Assembly (NCBI GenBank): GCA_017999075.1
Contig: JAGOBX010000201.1
Location: 1-6,520, forward strand
Source of the DNA: Candidatus Babelota bacterium
GTDB taxonomy: Bacteria > JAGOBX01
DNA: 6,520 nucleotides
Direction: 5' to 3'
In this document: positions 1-4,626 of the stretch, piece by piece
Layout of the letters: each line of letters opens with the position of its first letter
Numbering within the stretch: position 1 is the stretch's first letter
The notes under the pieces: generated by a model
Seen by the model: the letters and a program-made list of their open reading frames with translations, nothing else
What the model was told of the DNA's origin: nothing
Database searches by the model: none
Translations under genes and position numbers: made by a program

Positions 1-443
1 GTTATTGCAAGTATATGTAGAATATAAACTTCAGCCGAAATTGATTCTGTCCAATATGTTCTTGAAAAAGATATATATAAAAGCGCGAAAAACGCGCTCA
101 TTATTTTTAAATTTTTGTTTAATCCGTTTTTTTTGCATAATGCATTTTCGGATTTCAAACAGCATAATCCAAAGATTATATGCCCGATTAAGATAAGATT
201 TAATCCGCTTAAGATATTATTTATTAAATAACAGCTTGCCGGAACTGTTAAAAATCCAGAAAACATTGTTATGGCTGAATTCAATAACCTTACAAAAACC
301 GGATAACCGGGAGAATGAGGTATTCCATTACAGAAACCTGCGGTAATCAGTTCTATTGAATCGCCGTCTGGATTTAAGTTGTTTCCTGCCGTATAAAAAT
401 ATACAGCGCATAATGCAATAACGGTAATGCATATTTTTTTCAT
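1..443 (-). CDS. DUF2723-family membrane protein (GT-C glycosyltransferase-like), N-terminal part
   Basis: A minus-strand frame runs open from an ATG at 443 to the left edge, giving 147 residues with no stop, so the gene is cut by the window. Residues 1-20 form a hydrophobic signal/membrane segment. Residues 26-50 (DGDSIELITAGF, then GIPHSPGYPVF) match the DUF2723 signature, usually DSGEF...GIPHPPGYPLY. Residues about 115-147 (ALLYISFSRTYW, then ESISAEVYILH) match the second family block, usually LLAFSPTFWSQAVIAEVYTLN. Known family members are multi-pass membrane proteins related to GT-C glycosyltransferases (TMEM260/O-mannosyltransferase-like); the substrate here is unknown. The start is supported by an ATGA overlap with the stop of the upstream lysine-rich gene, which implies translational coupling; no Shine-Dalgarno is visible. 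Family assignment is by motif recognition and fairly secure; a role in protein or surface glycosylation is inference. Confidence 0.8.
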   Translation of the reverse strand, partial: MKKICITVIALCAVYFYTAGNNLNPDGDSIELITAGFCNGIPHSPGYPVFVRLLNSAITMFSGFLTVPASCYLINNILSGLNLILIGHIIFGLCCLKSENALCKKNGLNKNLKIMSAFFALLYISFSRTYWTESISAEVYILHILAI

Positions 444-1030
444 TTATTTATTTCATTTATTACATTTTTTATGGTGTCCTCATTTTGCGTTTTTGATTTA
501 ACAGCCGTTTCTGTTTTTTTTATAATTTTATTATCACTGGTTTTTTTTTCATCTTTTATTTTTTTATTTTCTATTTTTATATTTTTTTTTTCGGTCCTCA
601 GATTTTTTGAAGAAGTTTTTATTGTATCACTGTCTTTTTTTACTGATTTATTTTTTTTTTCCTGTTTAGACTTATTTATTGTTTTGTCAGGAACAGATTT
701 TTTTGAAATTTTCGGCTCATCTTTTTTCGGCTCGTCTTTTTTTAAATCATTATGCTCGCTATGCTCGCTTTTTTTTTGTTCATGAAGTTCGGAAGTTTTT
801 GGTGATGTGATTTCATTTTCAATTTCTTCATCGGTTTTATTTTGAACCTCTTTTATAACTGATTCTATGGCGTCATTATCATAATCGGTCTCTTCACCGA
901 TAGAATTTTTTTCCGAACCATTGTTAAATGAATCATTTATTTTTATCCATTCTGTTTTATATCTTCCTATATAAAAACCCGAAGAGAATGTTATTGCTAT
1001 TATTATGATAAAAAATAATATTTTATTCAT
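440..1030 (-). CDS. Lysine-rich single-pass membrane protein, unknown function
   Basis: This encodes 196 residues from the ATG at 1030. I do not recognise a family. Residues 4-18 are a strongly hydrophobic segment (ILFFIIIIAITF) preceded by one Lys and followed by GRYK, the look of an uncleaved signal anchor. Residues about 30-80 are acidic. Residues about 85-190 are extremely rich in Lys, Glu, Asp and Ser, with short repeats (KKDEPKKDEPK, SEHSEH), and are probably disordered or coiled. The frame opens farther upstream at a TTG (1075), but that codon lies in the T-run of the flagellin terminator and has no SD, so I prefer the internal ATG just before the hydrophobic segment. The stop overlaps the DUF2723 start (ATGA, 440-443), so the two are probably one operon. 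The coding strand holds two A10 runs (582-591, 651-660) and A9 runs (541-549, 769-777). It resembles the stalk of TonB-like proteins but has no C-terminal domain to support that. Confidence 0.7.
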   Translation of the reverse strand: MNKILFFIIIIAITFSSGFYIGRYKTEWIKINDSFNNGSEKNSIGEETDYDNDAIESVIKEVQNKTDEEIENEITSPKTSELHEQKKSEHSEHNDLKKDEPKKDEPKISKKSVPDKTINKSKQEKKNKSVKKDSDTIKTSSKNLRTEKKNIKIENKKIKDEKKTSDNKIIKKTETAVKSKTQNEDTIKNVINEINK

Positions 1031-1075
1031 TATAGTTTTAAAAGATTCATCAAATACAAATAAATGTTTCGACAA

Positions 1076-1119
1076 AAAATATTATCTGGATTCCGGACTT
1101 TTAATCCGGAATCCAGATA
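1076..1119 (-). terminator. Rho-independent terminator of the second flagellin gene
   Basis: A perfect 15-bp inverted repeat (1083-1097 with 1105-1119, 7-nt loop) is GC-rich against its surroundings. Read on the minus strand it is followed by AATATTTTTT, the T-run expected of an intrinsic terminator. It begins 17 bases after the flagellin stop. It should insulate the very highly expressed flagellin from the lysine-rich gene downstream. Confidence 0.9.
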
Positions 1120-1136
1120 CATATTCGGATGTTTTA

Positions 1137-2015
1137 TTATCCTAACATCTGAAGAACGCTTTGAGGTCTTAAGTTTGCTTGAGTCAACATTGCTTGACCT
1201 GCCTGCATTAAAATTTGTTCTTTTGTGAAATTCACCATTTCAGCGGCTAAATCAACATCTCTGATTCTGCTTTCAGCTGACTGTAAATTTTCTTTTGCAA
1301 TCAATACAAAATTATAAGTATGTTCTAAACGGTTTTGAATTGCTCCGAGTTGAGCGCGCTGTTCAGATATCTGGTTGATAGCTGAAGATAATAAAGCTAT
1401 AGCGCTTTCTGCTTCAGCTCTTGTAGCTACTGTAAAAGCAGTAGTTCCGTCGCCGAGAGTGTCTATATTCATACCGGTTGTTGAAAAACTTGAAATATGA
1501 ACTGAATAAGTCTGATTGATGTTAGCGCCTACATGAAATACTAAAGATCCCGGGTTTCCTGTTGCTCTGTCAATTCCATATGATCCGTTTAATAAATATT
1601 TTGTGTTGAATTGAACTCCTGTCTGCATACGATCTATTTCACATAACAGTTGTGTTATTTCAAGCTGTATAAATTCACGGTCTGAATCAATCAGTGTGTC
1701 ATTTGCAGACTGAACAGCTAAAACTCTCATTCTTTGAAGTATGCTGTGCAGTTCTTCAAGCCCTGATTCTGCAGTCTGAATTAATGAGATACCATCTTGA
1801 ATGTTTCTTGAAGCCTGATCTAATCCATTGATCTGTGTTCTTAATTTTTCGCTGATTGCAAGACCTGCAGCATCGTCTGCTGCTCTGTTGATTCTGTATC
1901 CGCTTGAAAGTTTTTCCAACGAACTGTTTATTCTGAAATTTGTTAAAGTTAATTGTCTGTGCGCATACATTGCGCTAACATTATGCTGAATTCTTAATCC
2001 TGATTCCATACTCAT
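1137..2015 (-). CDS. fliC: Flagellin (downstream copy)
   Basis: This encodes the 292-residue filament subunit, exported through the flagellar type III apparatus and polymerised outside the cell. The N-terminal D0/D1 core is classical: HNVSAMYAHRQL, SSLEKLSSGYRINRAADDAAG, LAISEKLRTQI, SLIQTAESGLEELHSILQRMR, LAVQSAND. The C-terminal D1/D0 core is also intact (QNRLEHTYNF, ESRIRDVDLAAEM, ILMQAGQAMLTQAN, VLQMLG). The middle is short (about residues 140-225), with no large D2/D3 domains. The start at 2015 is chosen because AAGGAGG (2025-2031) sits 9 bases upstream; the frame could extend to 2114, but those residues are leader sequence. N-terminally, the usual M-x-I-NHN is lengthened to MSMESGLRIQHN. 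It is about 85% identical by eye to the neighbouring copy and the same length, a tandem duplication. It ends in a double stop (TAATAA) before a strong terminator. fliC is used as a generic symbol; the spirochaete name would be flaB. Confidence 0.95.
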   Translation of the reverse strand: MSMESGLRIQHNVSAMYAHRQLTLTNFRINSSLEKLSSGYRINRAADDAAGLAISEKLRTQINGLDQASRNIQDGISLIQTAESGLEELHSILQRMRVLAVQSANDTLIDSDREFIQLEITQLLCEIDRMQTGVQFNTKYLLNGSYGIDRATGNPGSLVFHVGANINQTYSVHISSFSTTGMNIDTLGDGTTAFTVATRAEAESAIALLSSAINQISEQRAQLGAIQNRLEHTYNFVLIAKENLQSAESRIRDVDLAAEMVNFTKEQILMQAGQAMLTQANLRPQSVLQMLG

Positions 2016-2024
2016 TTTAATCTT

Positions 2025-2034
2025 CCTCCTTGTA
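2025..2034 (-). promoter_or_regulatory. Strong SD inside a CsrA-type motif, downstream flagellin
   Basis: On the minus strand the sequence reads TACAAGGAGG. The AAGGAGG is a full Shine-Dalgarno 9 bases before the ATG at 2015 and fixes that start. The first eight bases match the core of the known CsrA binding consensus (RUACARGGAUGU) exactly at UACARGGA. In Bacillus and other bacteria CsrA represses flagellin translation by binding at this place; that it does so here is inference, since csrA and fliW are not in the window. Confidence 0.6.
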
Positions 2035-2047
2035 GAAAACCTAAATT

Positions 2048-2074
2048 TTATCCGATATGTTTTTATTGATTTTA
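2048..2074 (-). promoter_or_regulatory. Possible sigma28 (FliA) promoter for the downstream flagellin
   Basis: On the minus strand TAAA (2074-2071) is followed after 15 bases by TCGGATAA (2055-2048), which fits the sigma28 pattern TAAA-N15-GCCGATAA with two mismatches in the -10 element. Transcription would begin near 2041, giving a leader of about 26 nt. The same stretch forms an inverted repeat (TTTATCCG 2047-2054 with CGGATAAA 2076-2083), so it could instead be a hairpin in a longer leader. The two readings cannot both hold for one transcript. Confidence 0.4.
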
Positions 2075-2101
2075 CCGGATAAATTTTCTGACCAAATTTT
2101 A

Positions 2102-2156
2102 AAGATTTTAACAATCTTCAAATTACGAATGTTTAGCCCTCTTATTAAACATCCGT
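2102..2156 (-). terminator. Weak hairpins between the two flagellin genes
   Basis: Two inverted repeats lie in tandem: an 11-bp stem with one G-U pair (2125-2135 with 2146-2156, 10-nt loop) and a 6-bp perfect stem (2102-2107 with 2113-2118). Neither is followed by a proper T-run on the minus strand, so they may be a leaky terminator or mRNA-processing and stability structures between the two flagellin messages. Read-through from the upstream to the downstream flagellin is plausible. Confidence 0.35.
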
Positions 2157-2180
2157 GTTAATAAAAAGCTTAATAGTCCA

Positions 2181-2190
2181 CCTCCTTGAT
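2181..2190 (-). promoter_or_regulatory. Orphan Shine-Dalgarno-like sequence without a gene
   Basis: On the minus strand ATCAAGGAGG followed by TGG is a near-perfect anti-16S match, 27 bases after the stop of the upstream flagellin. No ATG, GTG or TTG with a usable frame lies at proper distance: the overlapping GTG gives three codons, and the next ATG (2152) gives nine. The ten bases ATCAAGGAGG are identical to those in front of the upstream flagellin gene (3102-3111), so this may be a relic of the duplication or an RNA-binding site. Confidence 0.5.
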
Positions 2191-2216
2191 AAATTTTTGG
2201 TCTTATTTTAATAATT

Positions 2217-3095
2217 TTATTTTAACATTGACAACACAGTTCCAGGCTGAACATTTGCCTGCGATAACATCGATTGACCGGCCTGCATTAAAATTTGTTC
2301 TTTTGTAAAATTAACCATTTCAGATGCCAGATCCACATCACGGATTCTGCTTTCTGCTGTTTGCAGATTTTCTTTTTCTATAAGAACAAAATTGTATGTG
2401 TGTTCGAGTCTGTTTTGAACAGCTCCGAGAACCGCTCTTTGTCTGGATATTTCGTTTATAGCTGATGAAAGTAATCCTATAGCGCTTTCAGCATTTTCTC
2501 TTGTTCCTACAGTGAAAGGCGTTATTCCATCGCTGAGAGTATCAATATTTAATCCTGTAGTTGAGAAGCTTGATATTTGAACTGAAAATGTCTGATTCAT
2601 GTTAGCGCCGACATGAAATATCAGAGAACCTGGACCTCCTGCGGTTGGAGGAGTAATATAATCTCCGCTCAATAGGTATTTAGTGTTGAACTGAACTCCG
2701 GTCTGCATTCTGTCGATTTCACATAATAATTGGGTTATTTCAAGCTGTATGAAGTTTCGGTCTGAATCTATCAATGTATCATTTGCAGATTGTACTGCAA
2801 GTATGCGCATTCTCTGAAGAATGCTGTGCAGTTCTTCAAGTCCGGATTCCGCAGTTTGTATTAATGAAATACTATCTTGAATATTTCTTGACGCCTGATC
2901 AAGTCCATAAATTTGAGTTCTGAGTTTTTCACTGATTGCCAGACCGGCAGCATCATCTGCAGCCCTGTTTATTCTGTAACCACTGGAAAGTTTTTCTAAT
3001 GAACTGTTAATCCTTAGATTGGTTAAAGATAATTGCCGGTGAGCGTACATTGCGCTCACATTATGCATAATCCTTAATCCCGATTCTGAACTCAT
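2217..3095 (-). CDS. fliC: Flagellin (upstream copy)
   Basis: This encodes a 292-residue flagellin with the same layout as the downstream copy. The N-terminal D0/D1 core includes SSLEKLSSGYRINRAADDAAG and SILQRMRILAVQSAND, the short central region includes PGSLIFHVGANMNQ, and the C-terminal core includes RLEHTYNF, ESRIRDVDLASEM, ILMQAGQSMLSQAN and VLSMLK. Differences from the other copy cluster in the exposed middle (about residues 143-153) and near the C-terminus; the D0/D1 core is almost invariant, while many third codon positions differ. This suggests an older duplication under protein-level selection. The start at 3095 is set by AAGGAGG (3102-3108), six bases upstream. It carries the extended N-terminus MSSESGLRI and a Cys in LLCEIDRMQ, both shared with the other copy. 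It lies behind a sigma28-like promoter and a long leader, so it is probably late-class flagellar regulated. Which copy dominates the filament cannot be told from sequence. Confidence 0.95.
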   Translation of the reverse strand: MSSESGLRIMHNVSAMYAHRQLSLTNLRINSSLEKLSSGYRINRAADDAAGLAISEKLRTQIYGLDQASRNIQDSISLIQTAESGLEELHSILQRMRILAVQSANDTLIDSDRNFIQLEITQLLCEIDRMQTGVQFNTKYLLSGDYITPPTAGGPGSLIFHVGANMNQTFSVQISSFSTTGLNIDTLSDGITPFTVGTRENAESAIGLLSSAINEISRQRAVLGAVQNRLEHTYNFVLIEKENLQTAESRIRDVDLASEMVNFTKEQILMQAGQSMLSQANVQPGTVLSMLK

Positions 3096-3101
3096 TTTTT
3101 T

Positions 3102-3139
3102 CCTCCTTGATTATTCTTCCGGCAAATCCGTTCGCCGGA
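3102..3139 (-). promoter_or_regulatory. SD plus ACGGA-loop hairpin, candidate CsrA site of the upstream flagellin
   Basis: On the minus strand a 6-bp GC-rich stem (TCCGGC/GCCGGA, 3134-3139 with 3118-3123) presents the loop GAACGGATTT, which contains ANGGA as in known CsrA hairpin targets. Its GGA lies 23 bases from the GGA within the SD (CAAGGAGG, 3102-3109), a spacing suited to dual-site binding by a CsrA dimer. An alternative 6-bp stem (3125-3130 with 3136-3141) overlaps it. The structure is visible in the sequence; the regulator is inferred. Confidence 0.5.
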
Positions 3140-3200
3140 TTAAATATTAAAACGCTGAAATTTGCCCTCACAACGAATTAATATTTTTTAAACAACGATA

Positions 3201-3259
3201 ACCCGTCTTCATAAGACAGGTCAGGTATTGTTCAGATTATTCTTACTATTACCTGTCCT
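3201..3259 (-). promoter_or_regulatory. Mutually exclusive hairpins in the flagellin leader
   Basis: On the minus strand ACCTGTCTT (3221-3213) can pair with AAGACGGGT (3209-3201), a 9-bp stem with one U-G pair and a 3-nt loop. It is followed by a moderately T-rich stretch (TATCGTTGTTT). The same ACCTGTCTT can instead pair with the upstream AGGACAGGT (3259-3251), also 9 bp with one G-U pair. That is the geometry of a terminator/anti-terminator. No known riboswitch or protein-binding leader is recognised here. Confidence 0.4.
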
Positions 3260-3266
3260 TGGTCTT

Positions 3267-3292
3267 TTGTTTAACTTATCCTTGTTTAACTT
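3267..3292. repeat. Tandem 11-base direct repeat, 15-base period
   Basis: TTGTTTAACTT occurs at 3267-3277 and again at 3282-3292. On the minus strand (the presumed flagellin leader) this reads AAGTTAAACAA twice, with ACAAGGAT between the copies, another CsrA-like GGA site. It could be an operator or RNA-binding repeat, or chance in AT-rich sequence. Confidence 0.55.
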
Positions 3293-3310
3293 CGGTAATT
3301 TTCTTACCGA
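3292..3310 (-). other. Small perfect hairpin in the flagellin leader
   Basis: TCGGTAA (3292-3298) and TTACCGA (3304-3310) form a perfect 7-bp inverted repeat with a 5-nt loop. It would lie very near the 5' end of the message predicted from the sigma28-like promoter, where a hairpin could protect the transcript from 5'-end-dependent decay. That role is inference. Confidence 0.45.
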
Positions 3311-3321
3311 TTATGTCACTT

Positions 3322-3349
3322 ATATCGGTGGTTTTTTGAAAAAACTTTA
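3322..3349 (-). promoter_or_regulatory. Sigma28 (FliA)-type promoter for the upstream flagellin
   Basis: On the minus strand TAAAGTTT (3349-3342) matches all eight -35 bases of the known sigma28 consensus. ACCGATAT (3329-3322) matches six of eight -10 bases. The spacer is 12, one base over the usual 11. Transcription would start near 3315, leaving a leader of about 220 nt before the ATG at 3095. Flagellins are classic sigma28 targets, which supports the call. Confidence 0.65.
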
Positions 3350-3415
3350 GCTGTTTTTACTGTTTTATAATAACGACTTTGTTATCAATGGTTTAAAGTG
3401 AAAAAACTGAGGTTG

Positions 3416-4102
3416 TTAAAATGCGCAGCATATTTTTTTATAAAATAAATCTGACAAATTATTTATATTGTTGTCGCTTTGAAAAAAATTATTAATATCT
3501 GATAATCCGCAAAATGAAGAATACAGTTCATTCTGTTGTATATTAAAAATATCAGAATATAATTTATAATTTACTTTTATGGGAAGATTTCCCTGTATCA
3601 GAGTCGATGACGGAAATTTTCTAATAGCTGTTCCAACAATTTTTTTTTTGTTCCATTCTATTTCATAATCCGAAGTATGATTAAAACATACAGGATCTTT
3701 TATTCCAGCTTTTTTTTTTGTGCAGTTAAGTTCTGAAGGAATTCCTGATTCGTTTAATGCGGAATTTAGAGATGTGTTAACTATCTTATAATAATCAGTT
3801 ATTCTTGTAGAATTGAACAAATTGTTGTTTATGACAATTGAAAAAGTAAAATCATTATCATGAAGAATAGCTTTGCCTCCTGTCGGGCGTTTTATTACAG
3901 GAATATTATTTTTCAAACAATATTCAAAGTTTATGGATTTATCCTGATGTTGAAAATATCCTGTTGTTACAGAAGGTTCAATCCATCCGTAAACTCGAAA
4001 ATATGAAATTCCGTTTTTTTCAGAATCATTTGCCAGTTTTGCGTCAAATGACATATTATATTCAGCTTTTGATACACTGTATTTTATGAGTTCAAATTTC
4101 AT
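3416..4102 (-). CDS. Lipoate/octanoate-protein transferase or ligase (BPL/LplA/LipB family, LipM-like)
   Basis: This encodes 228 residues of the biotin/lipoate ligase fold, which attaches octanoate or lipoate to a lysine of lipoyl domains (GcvH, 2-oxoacid dehydrogenases). RPTGGKAILHD (72-82) is the family's RR.(T/S)GG..V.H signature forming the acyl pocket. DPVCF (136-140), then YEIEW with KKIVGTAIRK (153-162), then LIQGNLPI (168-175), follows the block around the active-site cysteine of LipM octanoyltransferases (CF...S.YE...GRKIAGSA); Cys139 would be that nucleophile and Lys154 the conserved lysine. At 228 residues it is shorter than LipM (about 280) and lacks the C-terminal domain of LplA. 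It is the last gene of the STAS-ruvC operon, 26 bases after ruvC, with no visible SD. Two A10 runs lie in the coding strand (3640-3649, 3710-3719). Family membership is secure; octanoyltransferase versus lipoate ligase is undecided. Confidence 0.85.
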   Translation of the reverse strand: MKFELIKYSVSKAEYNMSFDAKLANDSEKNGISYFRVYGWIEPSVTTGYFQHQDKSINFEYCLKNNIPVIKRPTGGKAILHDNDFTFSIVINNNLFNSTRITDYYKIVNTSLNSALNESGIPSELNCTKKKAGIKDPVCFNHTSDYEIEWNKKKIVGTAIRKFPSSTLIQGNLPIKVNYKLYSDIFNIQQNELYSSFCGLSDINNFFQSDNNINNLSDLFYKKICCAF

Positions 4103-4128
4103 ATTATATAATATAGTTTAAGATAAAT

Positions 4129-4626
4129 TCAATAATTTAATGTATTACAGTAACATAACGCTACTGCTATTGCATCGGCAACATCCGGAGGTTCAGGCAA
4201 TTTATCAAGAGAAAACCTGTTTTTTACCATATTTTGCATCTGTAGTTTTGATGAATGACCGTTGCCTGTCAAAGACATTTTTATTTTGTTTGCAGCAAAA
4301 CTTTTTACAAGAAGATTGTTTACTGCAGCAGCTAAAAAAATTACTCCGCGCGCATGTCCCATAATTATTGAAGTTTTCGGATGATTATAATGCGAATATA
4401 ATTCTTCGACTACCATTACGTCTGGATTAAATAGTTTTATAAGATTGCTGGTTTCGTCAAAAAGATATTTTAACCGTTTTTCGAGAGATTGGTTGCTCTT
4501 AATTTTTATACATCCGGCTTCTTTTAAAATTGGTTTTCTGAAATCTGCATCTATAATTCCATATCCGGTAATTCCAAGACCCGGATCTATTCCTATAATA
4601 CGCAATATGTTTTTGTCAGAGGACAT
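4129..4626 (-). CDS. ruvC: Crossover junction endodeoxyribonuclease RuvC
   Basis: This encodes 165 residues, the normal RuvC length. RuvC is the dimeric RNase H-fold nuclease that cuts Holliday junctions symmetrically with RuvAB at the end of recombination repair. All four catalytic acids are visible: Asp14 in GIDPGLGITGYG, Glu74 in VVEELYSHYN, and Asp148 and Asp151 in PPDVADAIAVAL (E. coli D7, E66, D138, D141). The segment TGNGHSSKLQMQ (120-131) matches the usual TGNGRA.K.QV. The first 11 bases overlap the end of the STAS gene and no SD is seen, so it is probably translated by coupling. It is not next to ruvA or ruvB within this window; its operon partners are unrelated in function. Confidence 0.95.
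   Translation of the reverse strand: MSSDKNILRIIGIDPGLGITGYGIIDADFRKPILKEAGCIKIKSNQSLEKRLKYLFDETSNLIKLFNPDVMVVEELYSHYNHPKTSIIMGHARGVIFLAAAVNNLLVKSFAANKIKMSLTGNGHSSKLQMQNMVKNRFSLDKLPEPPDVADAIAVALCYCNTLNY

Noticed and set aside
5-196. A 63-residue plus-strand open frame
   Set aside because: It is antisense to the DUF2723 coding region, which has clear family motifs on the other strand.
471-785. A 104-residue plus-strand open frame, rich in Phe and Ser
   Set aside because: It is the antisense reading of the lysine-rich gene; its Phe runs are simply the complement of A-runs.
440-1030. TonB or other energy-transducing stalk identity for the lysine-rich protein
   Set aside because: It has the anchor and charged stalk but no C-terminal globular domain, so composition alone does not support the name.
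1031-1075. A longer form of the lysine-rich protein starting at TTG 1075
   Set aside because: The TTG lies in the T-run of the flagellin terminator, has no SD, and would put charged residues before the signal anchor; the ATG at 1030 is the better start.
2016-2114. A 33-residue N-terminal extension of the downstream flagellin
   Set aside because: AAGGAGG at 2025-2031 lies inside the extension and points to ATG 2015, which gives the same length as the other copy.
2123-2152. A nine-codon reading frame (MFNKRAKHS) after the orphan SD
   Set aside because: It starts about 28 bases after the SD, too far for initiation, and overlaps a hairpin arm.
3353-3400. A terminator after the lipoyl-pathway gene
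   Set aside because: Only a short AT-rich stem (around GATAAC/GTTATT) is visible, with no T-run worth calling.
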